47,947 nt of DNA from Sedimentisphaerales bacterium (GTDB lineage: Bacteria > Planctomycetota > Phycisphaerae > Sedimentisphaerales > Anaerohalosphaeraceae): NCBI GenBank assembly GCA_028282905.1, contig JANQGW010000113.1:1-47947 (forward strand), given 5' to 3'. Of the stretch, positions 35,833 to 43,912 are shown in pieces (position 1 is the first letter of the stretch; each line of letters opens with the position of its first letter). A program made the position numbers and the translations under genes. The notes beneath the pieces are model-generated. The model had not been told where the DNA came from. It did no database searches and saw only the letters and a program-made list of their open reading frames with translations.

Positions 35833-36972
35833 CTAAATGGCCACAGGAGCTACTTGTCCCCATCCATCACACATTGACACGCTTTTTATAATATCCCGGA
35901 TATTAACTTTGTTATGTAATCTCGAGTATTCACCCCATCCCATTACTTCATCTGGTTCTCTGTTTTTTAACTGACCTATAACGATTGCCGGATGGACACC
36001 CATTCTTCGGGAGAAATTTACAATTTTGCTTCTACTGTAGATTGGTGATGTTCTTAATATAAAAGATTCCATCTGATCTTTTGGTACTAGGGTTGATGAC
36101 GCGAATTCATTAGCCCGAGTTTCCACATCATCGTCATCATAAGTTAGAATATCTACATCGTATTTTGGCCCATCATTATAAAATATATGAGCAAGTTCAT
36201 GTATTAAAGTAAACCAAAAATAATCCAAGCGACCGTATCGCATTGACATTGAGATTACAGGTTTACTTTGAGAATATGTTAGAGCAGCGCCATCGAGCCG
36301 AGTCCCTTTTAAGTGCTGAACCAAGACGAAACGTATTCCATATTCAGCTAAAATATTTGGTACATGCCTTACCTCTTCCGGCTCACTAAAAAGTAAACGC
36401 AATTCTTTGATGAGATTTGGTATTCTTGATTTTACAAACCTATTAACTTGAACTAATTGAGAAACCAAAAAAGAACGACGACACCATGCAGCAAATGCCG
36501 CTTTTGCTTTTTCATTGTTTGCAGCCATGCGAGCGGCCTGCTGAAATTCTGGCACTTCTGTTAAATCTGAAACCCCAAAGAAAGCTTTCAATTCCTCTCT
36601 AAGGTCTTCTGGTGATTTTGTTGATTTTATCCAACCTCTTCTTTGTATCTCACGAACAGGTATTAAATCATATAATCGAGCATTTTCTCTTACTTGCTCT
36701 TCTTCTGTACATTCTCGATTATAGAGTTGCCAACTTGTCTCAAGATTCATCCAAAACTGAGGGCTACTTCCAAAAGCCGCCCCAATTCTCTTTGCAACTT
36801 CAGGAATAATCGCTGTTTTCCCTTTAATTATTTTATTAACTGTGGGCAAAGGTTTATTTATAATTTTCGCAAAATCTTCCTGAGACCAGCCTCTAGCTGT
36901 AATCTCCTCAAGAATAAAATCACCCGGCGAAAATCCTTCTGCAGGTCTTCTATTGTTTTCATTATCAATCAT
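35833..36972 (-). CDS. higA: HigA antitoxin fused to ImmA/IrrE metallopeptidase
   Basis: The start at 36972 (MIDNENNRRPAEGFSPGDFI) follows GGAGATGG, giving 379 residues. Residues about 15-85 are the HigA/XRE domain (FILEEITARGWSQEDFAKII, LPTVNKIIKGKTAIIPEVAK). Residues about 170-345 form the ImmA/IrrE peptidase with the zinc motif LIHELAHIFYNDGPKY (HExxH at 257-261) and VETRANEFASSTLVPKDQME. HigA binds and neutralises HigB and represses the operon; the peptidase may provide controlled antitoxin turnover. Long HigA-ImmA fusions are a known class. Confidence 0.9.
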   Translation of the reverse strand: MIDNENNRRPAEGFSPGDFILEEITARGWSQEDFAKIINKPLPTVNKIIKGKTAIIPEVAKRIGAAFGSSPQFWMNLETSWQLYNRECTEEEQVRENARLYDLIPVREIQRRGWIKSTKSPEDLREELKAFFGVSDLTEVPEFQQAARMAANNEKAKAAFAAWCRRSFLVSQLVQVNRFVKSRIPNLIKELRLLFSEPEEVRHVPNILAEYGIRFVLVQHLKGTRLDGAALTYSQSKPVISMSMRYGRLDYFWFTLIHELAHIFYNDGPKYDVDILTYDDDDVETRANEFASSTLVPKDQMESFILRTSPIYSRSKIVNFSRRMGVHPAIVIGQLKNREPDEVMGWGEYSRLHNKVNIRDIIKSVSMCDGWGQVAPVAI

Positions 36973-36988
36973 CCCATCTCCTAAAATA

Positions 36989-37285
36989 CTAGTGGTAATC
37001 TTCAATTTTCATTATTTCGATTGTATTAATGGGATTAGTTTTTATTATTTCAACAATTAATCGCCATTGCTTGTTAAGCATAATAGACCGCTGATGCGAT
37101 CTGTCGCCTCCGAGCTTTTCGTAGTGCCAAGAATTAAACCCATAGAAATCTCTCTCGTCAGTCGCATTTCGTATTGCCCAGATTCTTTTTCTGTACGCCT
37201 TAACAATCTCACGTGAAAATCCACCTGTAAACTTAGCGTCGATCTCTAATCGGTCTAAATCCTTGTCTCTGAAAATGATCTCCAT
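36989..37285 (-). CDS. higB: HigB-type mRNA interferase toxin
   Basis: The 98-residue protein starts at ATG 37285 (MEIIFRDKDLDRLEIDAKFT). It has the HigB/RelE layout: KAYRKRIWAIRNATDERDFY, then LGGDRSHQRSIMLNKQWRLI and IEIMKIEDYH. HigB toxins cleave ribosome-bound mRNA. Toxin-first order with a HigA-ImmA partner 16 bp downstream is the classic higBA arrangement. The pair probably stabilises the island. Confidence 0.9.
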   Translation of the reverse strand: MEIIFRDKDLDRLEIDAKFTGGFSREIVKAYRKRIWAIRNATDERDFYGFNSWHYEKLGGDRSHQRSIMLNKQWRLIVEIIKTNPINTIEIMKIEDYH

Positions 37286-37328
37286 ACTCACCGATCTTAA
37301 CTAATATTTCTATCTTGAACATGCTAAT

Positions 37329-37357
37329 ATTATCCAATACACCTCTTGGTCTGTCAA
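37329..37357 (-). promoter_or_regulatory. Promoter of higBA
   Basis: On the minus strand TTGACA (37357-37352) and GATAAT (37334-37329) are spaced 17 bp, 44 bp before higB. Confidence 0.7.
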
Positions 37358-37396
37358 GGCTTTTTTATGCTTTTTACTAAAAAACTAAAAAACCTA

Positions 37397-37425
37397 TTGA
37401 CAGTTTTTGGCCAATCAAGTATAGT
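37397..37425 (+). promoter_or_regulatory. Strong promoter of a small island gene
   Basis: TTGACA (37397-37402) and TATAGT (37420-37425) are spaced exactly 17 bp and drive the 54-residue ORF at 37478; divergent from the higBA promoter. Confidence 0.75.
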
Positions 37426-37477
37426 ATAGATTACGAACAAACTGTTTCTATTGTAACTCTTTTCTAAAAAAGGAGAT

Positions 37478-37642
37478 ATGAAAATGGCAAAAGTAAAGCC
37501 GACACACTCAAAAAAATCGAACGTTTATCATGACAACAACAAATGTACAGAAAGAAACAACATTGAAAAGGAAAATTTACAGAAGGGCACAGGCGGAAAC
37601 CGCAAGTGTAACCACTGTAATAATTTGAATAAGCGCAAATAG
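37478..37642 (+). CDS. 54-residue basic Cys/His miniprotein
   Basis: MKMAKVKPTHSKKSNVYHDN continues with KCTERNNI and ends GNRKCNHCNNLNKRK. AAAAAAGGAGAT is an excellent Shine-Dalgarno and a consensus promoter lies upstream. The VYHxNxxCTERNNIE...GTGG..C.HC pattern is, from memory, a small zinc-binding family seen in many bacteria and phages. It probably binds one zinc and perhaps RNA or DNA. It is the only plus-strand gene between int/DUF2726 and the right end. The 207 bp after it hold no gene. Confidence 0.8.
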   Translation: MKMAKVKPTHSKKSNVYHDNNKCTERNNIEKENLQKGTGGNRKCNHCNNLNKRK

Positions 37643-37849
37643 TTATTCATAGTCCTTTTCATCATAAAACCAAGAAGAATCGAATGGTTGAATGAATATG
37701 ACGAGGTGCAAATATATGCTTCCGGTGGCCATTTTATATAGACCTCCGGAGGCTTTGCCCCTCATCATCGCAAAAAGCTTCGTTCTTTTTACCTGTCAAA
37801 CTATTGCCTGCCAGCCATCCCCCAAAAGGATGAAACCTATTTTATTTAT

Positions 37850-38578
37850 TTAACCGGATGCGATGAATGCAATCACAAATAAATGCAGGGGATAATACCA
37901 CCGATATACTACGACAGGAATCCGAGGCATATTTAATTTAGGGATATACCAGGCAAAACAGCCAACTAGTTGCACCAGCAAGCCACATGCCACAGCGAAA
38001 ACCACGTTCAACAACACATAGGCCATCGGGCCAACATACCACAAAGCAAATAAAGACAGATATAAGAAATGGCCATAGTCAACCGGCACGATCAGCATAA
38101 CCAATAAACATGCAATGGATCTGCGTAATAGTTTTTTGTTCATCGCATCAATTAGCAGCGCAAAGACAAAAAATCCAGCTATAATATTTAATCGGTCAAA
38201 CTCGAAAATCATCCCATAAAACGGCTGGGATACTGCCGCCAGTATTCCAAGCCTCAGCAAATCATAGCTTTGTTTCTTTCCGGTTAAAACGAATAGCATA
38301 CAATAATACGGCATGGCTATGCGGCCAGCACATCTTAAAATTGGTAGCTCATATATATGACCAATGTGGTCAAGTAACATTGTAACACAGGCTACCCACT
38401 GCATCGCATTGCGGCTTTCAGAAACACGTTCTAAAAAATCGCTTTGCGACCCCCCAAATAGGGAAACGTGACTTTTTCCACTTTCGGCCTGCGGCCGACC
38501 TCGGCGAGGCCCAGCGGCCAACACCATAAGCCCCAACCCACCGGAACCGAAACCCTCGCCATTTCTTGAGTTACTCAT
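37850..38578 (-). CDS. TraX-family membrane protein with repeat-derived N-terminus
   Basis: The ATG at 38578 overlaps the secretin stop and gives 242 residues. Residues about 59-242 are TraX: MQWVACVTMLLDHIGHIYEL, GRIAMPYYCMLFVLTGKKQS, then about six helices ending YRWYYPLHLFVIAFIASG. TraX acetylates the F-pilin N-terminus; related proteins are membrane acyltransferases. The first about 45 residues (GEGFGSGGLGLMVLAAGPRR and on) are encoded by a copy of the 125-bp repeat found between rep and ssb, and look non-native. ATG 38404 (MQWVAC) may be the original start. It may modify a pilus or surface receptor. Confidence 0.8.
   Translation of the reverse strand: MSNSRNGEGFGSGGLGLMVLAAGPRRGRPQAESGKSHVSLFGGSQSDFLERVSESRNAMQWVACVTMLLDHIGHIYELPILRCAGRIAMPYYCMLFVLTGKKQSYDLLRLGILAAVSQPFYGMIFEFDRLNIIAGFFVFALLIDAMNKKLLRRSIACLLVMLIVPVDYGHFLYLSLFALWYVGPMAYVLLNVVFAVACGLLVQLVGCFAWYIPKLNMPRIPVVVYRWYYPLHLFVIAFIASG
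38446..38572. repeat. Structured repeat copy A (putative phage origin)
   Basis: About 125 bp, imperfectly identical to 45239-45377 in the same orientation. Conserved words include GCGACCCCCC, CGTGACT, ACTTTCG, GACCTCGGCGAG and ACCCTCGCCAT. A hairpin CGGCC-TGC-GGCCG (38485-38497) is matched by CGCCC-TGC-GGGCG in the other copy, one compensatory pair change. It starts at the secretin stop and lies in the TraX reading frame. Confidence 0.85.
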
Positions 38579-39887
38579 AGAGACAGGACAACGGATCAAT
38601 TGAATCTTCCTCGAACTGTTCATAATCATATTTTACCAATGCTTCAACATCGGCCCCAAGCTTAATATCGATTCTCTGTACTTTGGCCCACAGACGCAAT
38701 AAACTGTCTCGTTTCGATTGATTTGTATTGGTCAGGCCGAGAAAGCCGGATTGACTGTCCGTTTCATTGTTACGAGTTAATGAGCCGAGCAGGTACACCC
38801 CACCAGAATTGACCACAACTTCACCGGCCAACTCATTACTTGTCACTATCGGATAATTGTCAACGTATCCAGTAATCTCTCCAATATTTACATCATACGA
38901 TAGATTTGCCCGACCGTCTCCCCAATCCCTAACATCAACAGTCAACACAAAACCGGATTCTATTTCCTCATAACCTGAAACCGTGACCGTCCCTTCTGAC
39001 GATGTTGTATATTCAGGGACCGGAACCGTTTCAACATTTTTCACGGTTGACGACGAACCATCGACCAATACCAATAACGGACTTGCCACGATTGACACAT
39101 TAGACCGGCTCAATTCTGCTTTAAACTGGCTCATAATATCAATGGTTAAATCTGCACCAAAATTGCCATCTACCAGAGAGGCAGCGAGATTGATATCATC
39201 CGTTGTTTCAAGTCCCACGTCTTTCCCTTCTGTGTTTGAATATCCGGCCAGATACAACTGGACAAACCAACTTGTCACCTCGATATTTTGAAGCGATGAT
39301 AACACTCTGTCAGCTTTAATAATGTATTCGGTGTTATCCATCATTAAAACTGTGCCATCGGTCAAAACCGTGACATTGCCGATATCTGATTTTAAACCTT
39401 TCAGCAATTCCTCGATATCCTTCTGCTTTATACGATTGACCTTTGTAACATAGCTGGCACGGTCTGTTTTCTGCAAAGAACCTAAATAGTATAAATTGCC
39501 ATAATAGGCCATCTGGACACCCAGACGACGAGCCACGACTGTTAAAACGTCTCTGGCGGGAATGGCAGCGACTGAAAGAGATATTGTGGTATCATCCAGA
39601 TTTTCAGACCAGACTACAGAAAGGCCCGAATCTGCGGAAAGCTGACGCAGGAACATGGCCAGCGGCATCGACTCCACACGATAGGTCAATTTTTGAGAAC
39701 CGGAGGAATTAACCTCAAACTGATTACTTTTTATCGATGGGCTTTCCTTGTATAAATCGGCCCACATTGGTAATGTTTGAGCGTCTTTCGTCGGCTGGAC
39801 TTCGCATCCGGCCAAGCACAATACAACTGCTATCATCAAACATAACAACGCCCTCAAGGATATCGATTGAATTAATTTTTTTCTCAT
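38571..39887 (-). CDS. Inovirus secretin (pIV-like) lipoprotein
   Basis: This 438-residue protein has a lipoprotein signal (LCLAGC, Cys28), an N-terminal secretin-and-TonB short domain (YRVESMPLAMFLRQLSADSG, ARDVLTVVARRLGVQMAYYG), an N1-like ring-building domain and a C-terminal secretin barrel (VSIVASPLLVLVDGSSSTVK, GYVDNYPIVTSNELAGEVVV, then GGVYLLGSLTRNNETDSQSG and RLWAKVQRIDI). It forms the outer-membrane channel through which phage filaments leave. Many inoviruses borrow a host secretin; this one encodes its own. Its first 164 bp overlap the 3' end of zot in another frame, yet AAAGG precedes its ATG. Confidence 0.92.
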   Translation of the reverse strand: MRKKLIQSISLRALLCLMIAVVLCLAGCEVQPTKDAQTLPMWADLYKESPSIKSNQFEVNSSGSQKLTYRVESMPLAMFLRQLSADSGLSVVWSENLDDTTISLSVAAIPARDVLTVVARRLGVQMAYYGNLYYLGSLQKTDRASYVTKVNRIKQKDIEELLKGLKSDIGNVTVLTDGTVLMMDNTEYIIKADRVLSSLQNIEVTSWFVQLYLAGYSNTEGKDVGLETTDDINLAASLVDGNFGADLTIDIMSQFKAELSRSNVSIVASPLLVLVDGSSSTVKNVETVPVPEYTTSSEGTVTVSGYEEIESGFVLTVDVRDWGDGRANLSYDVNIGEITGYVDNYPIVTSNELAGEVVVNSGGVYLLGSLTRNNETDSQSGFLGLTNTNQSKRDSLLRLWAKVQRIDIKLGADVEALVKYDYEQFEEDSIDPLSCLYE

Positions 39888-41220
39888 AATAACCTTTCGT
39901 CTCTAAAATATCGCCGGTTTTGTATTTACGACCATCGCTGAATATCACAAAATCATTTCCGATCATAACGAGCTTTTCAGCTTCACCTTTTAGCCGGCCT
40001 ACTTCGTCCGTCAGCTTGTCGATCTCCAGATACAGCAATTCACGATCAACCACCAATTGTTTCATATCAGAGGCTCGATACTCCCGGTGTCCCTCTTTTT
40101 CAAAATCGGTTGAGATTAAAACGGGGTCGATTTCCAGAAGCTGCTGGACTTCCGGAACTTCCGAGACTTCTGTTTTTTCCTGCTTTGTATCCCGAGTTGA
40201 CTTTTTTGGCAGCGAGTTTTTATCCTGTAATGGACCTGCCATAACCTGACTCTGTATCTTTTTAGGGAATTCCATAATCGCCTGAAAAACCATCGCAGAA
40301 CCACCCAGGCAAAGCAGCCAATACAAAACCCCTAAAATTGCAAACCGGGTCGAAAGACTAAAAAAATTGCGAAAGTAAAACCATGACAATAAACGCAACC
40401 AGCCAAATTTCTCCCAAGGCATCTGATTTTTGCGTACTGTCTCTTTAACCTCGGCCTTTTCATCCAACATTTCCTCAGTTGTTTTTTTATCCTCAATGCC
40501 CTCAGTTTTAAGACGCTTCTGAGGTTTGCAATAAGAATCATAAGCCTTGTAATATTTGCTGTTAGGACGCACTCGCCACTCTTTTTCCTCTTGCTTCAAA
40601 CGGCCGGCAATACGTGAAAACTCCAACTGTGCAACACATGGACACCAATAGCCGAAAAACTTAGAACGCAGTTGATACCAGTCGTTAAGCTGAATCTTAA
40701 ACAGTGGGTCTCGATGCGTCCCAAGGTTGACAAGCTGATATTGTATTGGAACAACAGAAACGATATCCTTATCAATCGACGATATATCCTGCGTCAAAAA
40801 CTCCACTGTCGCCTGTTCGTGACGCACTTCCGATATCCACTCACGCCATAAACGGCGGCGGGGAACCTCTTGTGTACGTGGTGCAAAATACTGGAATTCG
40901 TCAAACTGAAAATGACAACCAGCCACTTTTTCTAATGGGATATCCCAAGGGCCATTATTGCCGCCTTCTCTAATCCAACTCTTTATTAAATCAGGTGAAA
41001 AAACATGAATGCGGCGTTTTGTTTCTTCCTTTGGAATTTTGTATTTCTTCCAGGCAATTTCCGCTATCACATCAACACGCAAAGGAATTGTTGTGTAAAG
41101 TATTCCTTCATACTCAGGCAGCCAAACGTCTATCGCGAATGCCGGGCCGCGAGTATATGATTTAAAACCGCCCATCGGTGCGGTTGTAAGCATTGCTACG
41201 GCTTGTAAATCTATATTCAT
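39724..41220 (-). CDS. Zot/pI-type inovirus assembly ATPase
   Basis: The start at 41220 (MNIDLQAVAML) follows GGAGTCC and gives 498 residues. A Walker A-like TTAPMGGFKSY (12-22) is atypical (GGFKS rather than GxGKS). Walker B is FQFDEFQYFAPRT near 105-110; VRHEQATVEFLTQDISSID follows. A single membrane helix FAILGVLYWLLCLGGSAMVF (about 295-315) separates the cytoplasmic ATPase from a periplasmic coiled part. This is the architecture of Zot and pI, the inner-membrane motor of filament assembly. It sits between the pVI-like and secretin genes, the canonical inovirus order. Confidence 0.92.
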   Translation of the reverse strand: MNIDLQAVAMLTTAPMGGFKSYTRGPAFAIDVWLPEYEGILYTTIPLRVDVIAEIAWKKYKIPKEETKRRIHVFSPDLIKSWIREGGNNGPWDIPLEKVAGCHFQFDEFQYFAPRTQEVPRRRLWREWISEVRHEQATVEFLTQDISSIDKDIVSVVPIQYQLVNLGTHRDPLFKIQLNDWYQLRSKFFGYWCPCVAQLEFSRIAGRLKQEEKEWRVRPNSKYYKAYDSYCKPQKRLKTEGIEDKKTTEEMLDEKAEVKETVRKNQMPWEKFGWLRLLSWFYFRNFFSLSTRFAILGVLYWLLCLGGSAMVFQAIMEFPKKIQSQVMAGPLQDKNSLPKKSTRDTKQEKTEVSEVPEVQQLLEIDPVLISTDFEKEGHREYRASDMKQLVVDRELLYLEIDKLTDEVGRLKGEAEKLVMIGNDFVIFSDGRKYKTGDILETKGYYEKKINSIDILEGVVMFDDSSCIVLGRMRSPADERRSNITNVGRFIQGKPIDKK

Positions 41221-41221
41221 T

Positions 41222-41506
41222 TTAGGACTCCGTTGGGATGTGCTTTTTAATTGTGCGATATACCAGTATTGCACCCTCAATAGCGAGATATGCCGCAAAT
41301 AGAGTCAATCCCAAATCCACCGGAGCCCACGCATTGACAATGGCGACATACGGCTCAACATCAACCGTGTCTATTTCCATGTTCGGGACGGCCTGAACAA
41401 TCGTATTTATAACAGCATTTAGCAGATCAGTTACAATTTCTATGATATGTTCAAACACCCAACATATCGCATCTTTTATCCATGAACCAATTTTTTCAAG
41501 CATCAT
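41222..41506 (-). CDS. pVI/DUF2523-like minor virion protein
   Basis: This 94-residue protein has an amphipathic-to-hydrophobic first half (IGSWIKDAICWVFEHIIEIV, TDLLNAVINTIVQAV) and a C-terminal helix VDLGLTLFAAYLAIEGAILV. It sits between the pIII-like adhesin and Zot, exactly where pVI or DUF2523 proteins sit in M13 and CTX-type phages. It probably caps the filament end together with pIII. The call rests on gene order, size and hydrophobic profile. Confidence 0.8.
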   Translation of the reverse strand: MMLEKIGSWIKDAICWVFEHIIEIVTDLLNAVINTIVQAVPNMEIDTVDVEPYVAIVNAWAPVDLGLTLFAAYLAIEGAILVYRTIKKHIPTES

Positions 41507-41512
41507 CGTCCC

Positions 41513-43258
41513 CTATGTCAAGTCAAATAAACGGCATGTTACAGATCGACCAAACTGTATAATTACAAATATGGACAAAATCGTCCTGAAGATTATCCGG
41601 TAATTATCCAACGCCAAACCTAACGGCGTACTTGTATCCGGCTTAGTACTCACAGTAAAATCCATATCCCCTTCATCTGCTATCTCCACATCAGTAAAAC
41701 CAACAGAAAAAGAGGTAGGCAGCGAAATAGTCACCTCATAGGCATCTTGCGTATCCGGCTTTAAATCATTGATAATCGTGCCAACCCCCACCGAATCAAC
41801 TACACCGTCCAGCCCCTCACCGGCAGATTCTATCGTATCCGTGCCAACTCCATATCCAGACGCCGCCCCCCCCAAGGCATCGGACACACCATCGGACACA
41901 GCGTCCGCAATATCTGATTGACTATTTTCTATACCTTCGCTCACAGCATCCGCTATTGCCCCTCTGCTGTTATATATACCAGACTCGACCGAATAGCCCA
42001 TAGAATCGGTTGACTTGCTTAAACCAGCCGCCACGGCGTCAGAGAGCGAACCCTGTGAACCCTGCAAAGCCGCCTGCATTGCTTCGGCGATATCCTGTGA
42101 GGTTAAATTTATATTAGTATCATCTTCTTGTGGTGTTTCGTCCTGGGGATCGTCCGGCGTTGGTGCGTCCGGTTCGTCATTGTCGTAATCATTTCCGGAA
42201 GTGTCCGGCTGTGTGCGATCTGCATACAAACCGGAATTATAATCGCCTGATTCCATGCCGCCAGACGTCGGACGTGAAAAACTGTTATTCGGATTTGTAC
42301 CCGCCCTGATTTCAAACGCATCGGGAAACGAATCACCGTCATAATCAGTCAGATTTTCACCGCCCAGATACCATTCAGCAAAATCGTCCAAACCATTTTC
42401 ATTCACATCAAATCCGAAACTATTTGACGATTCTAAAACGACAGAATTATAAAACGATAACGGCGGTTTTGAAAAATTATCAAGTGGGTTTGTACTATAC
42501 CATTGCTCCATTTTATCAGAGAACCCATCTCCATCCGAATCAGCCGGACTGTTTAAAGGATCGGCCGGATTACCACCCCAGTAGAACTCATCTGTGTTAG
42601 ATATCCCATCCCCATCTATATCCGGATCATTTTCGTTAGATATAGTATCCCCATCTATATCACCCTGCGGATCATCATACCAACCGTCCACAGGATTGTA
42701 TTCATCATACGGCTTTGAATCCGAATTAAGTGGGTCTGTACCGTGGGCCGTTTCAGAGGCGTCACAGAACCCATCCCCGTCCGTATCAGTCGGTATTTCA
42801 TTTTCGTCTGTGTCAGAAGTACCTGCTTCTATTTCTTGCCACTCCGGAAAACCGTCGCCATCATTATCAGCCATCGGTTCGCCACCTTCAGGCGTTCCCG
42901 ATTGTACTGTATCATCGTAAGCGTTACCGTCCGCATAATATGTTTCATGATAATCAGATTGACCATCCCCATCAGTATCAGTTTCGGCCATGGCGTCTTT
43001 GATTGATTGTGGGGCATTGGCTAAACTGGCAGAATCTAACGTACCGCAACTGTAATAATAACGCCACGAACTACCAGAATTATTATACATTTTCACCCAC
43101 TTACCCCACGAACCGCGAAAACCGTAAGCTTCATAATCACCCCCACCCAACGCAACATATACACGAGAAGAGACTGCGAGGTCGTAATAATCATAAATTG
43201 CACCATATGACAACTGGCACGCGAAAAGCATAAAACCTACAAGAACACTTTTTTTCAT
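41513..43258 (-). CDS. pIII-like adsorption protein with thrombospondin type-3 calcium repeats
   Basis: The start at 43258 (MKKSVLVGFMLFACQLSYGA) follows GGAGGC, giving 581 residues. After a signal peptide and an about 70-residue N-terminal domain, residues about 93-310 are rows of TSP3-type calcium loops: DTDGDGQSDYHET, DNDGDGFPEWQEIEAGTSDT, DTDGDGFCDASETAHGTDPL, DIDGDGISNTDEFYWGGNP and others. A low-complexity DDEPDAPTPDDPQDETPQED linker and an alanine/serine repeat region (IADAVSEGIENSQSDIADAV) follow. Near the C-terminus is one membrane helix (IIFRTILSIFVIIQFG) before a short tail. The anchor and gene position fit pIII; the TSP3 stalk is unusual. Confidence 0.88.
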   Translation of the reverse strand: MKKSVLVGFMLFACQLSYGAIYDYYDLAVSSRVYVALGGGDYEAYGFRGSWGKWVKMYNNSGSSWRYYYSCGTLDSASLANAPQSIKDAMAETDTDGDGQSDYHETYYADGNAYDDTVQSGTPEGGEPMADNDGDGFPEWQEIEAGTSDTDENEIPTDTDGDGFCDASETAHGTDPLNSDSKPYDEYNPVDGWYDDPQGDIDGDTISNENDPDIDGDGISNTDEFYWGGNPADPLNSPADSDGDGFSDKMEQWYSTNPLDNFSKPPLSFYNSVVLESSNSFGFDVNENGLDDFAEWYLGGENLTDYDGDSFPDAFEIRAGTNPNNSFSRPTSGGMESGDYNSGLYADRTQPDTSGNDYDNDEPDAPTPDDPQDETPQEDDTNINLTSQDIAEAMQAALQGSQGSLSDAVAAGLSKSTDSMGYSVESGIYNSRGAIADAVSEGIENSQSDIADAVSDGVSDALGGAASGYGVGTDTIESAGEGLDGVVDSVGVGTIINDLKPDTQDAYEVTISLPTSFSVGFTDVEIADEGDMDFTVSTKPDTSTPLGLALDNYRIIFRTILSIFVIIQFGRSVTCRLFDLT

Positions 43259-43320
43259 TGTGCCTCCTTTAACACAAAAAGAATTGCAACAATTATCATG
43301 AAAAATAAGGCAGTTTCCAT
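43255..43320 (-). CDS. 21-residue single-helix membrane peptide (pVII/pIX-like)
   Basis: METALFFMIIVAILFVLKEA ends with Q then stop. It has a GAGGTG Shine-Dalgarno 7 bp upstream, and its stop overlaps the adhesin start (ATGA). It is hydrophobic throughout with an acidic N-terminus and one Lys near the C-terminus. Inoviral tip proteins pVII and pIX are about 30-residue membrane peptides; this one is even smaller but occupies the same place, between coat-like genes and pIII. The tight stop-RBS-start packing on both sides makes it likely real. Confidence 0.75.
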   Translation of the reverse strand: METALFFMIIVAILFVLKEAQ

Positions 43321-43331
43321 ATTTACACCTC

Positions 43332-43499
43332 TTAGAATTGACGGTCACGGATAATTTTCACAATCATCTGCCAGAACATAATGGCAGCGATAAAACCCAA
43401 ACCACAAATGATCGTACATAATAAATTATTGGTCATTTGCGCATGTTCGAGCAACGACTGCGTTAAATCGAGTAATTGCGTTGCTTGTGATTCTGTCAT
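43332..43499 (-). CDS. 55-residue membrane protein (minor coat candidate)
   Basis: The start at 43499 (MTESQATQLLDLTQSLLEHA) follows GGGGGAA. A polar helix is followed by a membrane helix NNLLCTIICGLGFIAAIMFW and a basic end VKIIRDRQF. Size, topology and its place between the major coat and pIII suggest a pVII/pIX-type tip protein or a second coat protein. Its stop precedes the 21-residue ORF by 11 bp. Confidence 0.75.
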   Translation of the reverse strand: MTESQATQLLDLTQSLLEHAQMTNNLLCTIICGLGFIAAIMFWQMIVKIIRDRQF

Positions 43500-43556
43500 A
43501 ATTCCCCCAGGCAAAAGAAAAAAGGGGAAGGCTTAACCTTCCCCCCCATAGGCAGC

Positions 43557-43853
43557 TTACTTACGGCCAACTTTGGAACGGAACCAATTGGCCCCAATCC
43601 AAATAATAGCGAATGCAAAGAACAGCCCCAAGACGGTGATGGCCACACCACCCAAAGAACTGCCAGCCGCAGTCACATAGTCTGACAGCGTAACGCCTTC
43701 GCCGAGAGGTTCAGGAAGCGTGATACCACCAGCCTGTGCAGTTTGCGACAGAGACAAACCTGTACCAAGGCCCAAAACTGTCATGATTTTTTTGCTATTG
43801 CGTACAATAGCCCGACCTACCGCCTGTGCGACACTTTTGAGTTTTCCAAACAT
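43557..43853 (-). CDS. Inovirus major coat protein (pVIII-like)
   Basis: This 98-residue precursor has a long basic leader MFGKLKSVAQAVGRAIVRNS-KKIM, a hydrophobic signal core and a cleavage site TAQA|GG after residue 41. The 57-residue mature protein has an acidic amphipathic start (GITLPEPLGEGVTLSDYV), a membrane helix GVAITVLGLFFAFAIIWIGA and a basic C-terminus FRSKVGRK that faces ssDNA. This is the defining pVIII layout. AAAGGATT precedes the ATG. It sits after Rep and a small membrane protein and before the minor coat genes. Confidence 0.93.
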   Translation of the reverse strand: MFGKLKSVAQAVGRAIVRNSKKIMTVLGLGTGLSLSQTAQAGGITLPEPLGEGVTLSDYVTAAGSSLGGVAITVLGLFFAFAIIWIGANWFRSKVGRK

Positions 43854-43912
43854 TTTTAATCCTTTCTTCGTTTGGAGTTAATATATAAACCGTCTCCGTT
43901 GCGGTTTATTTC

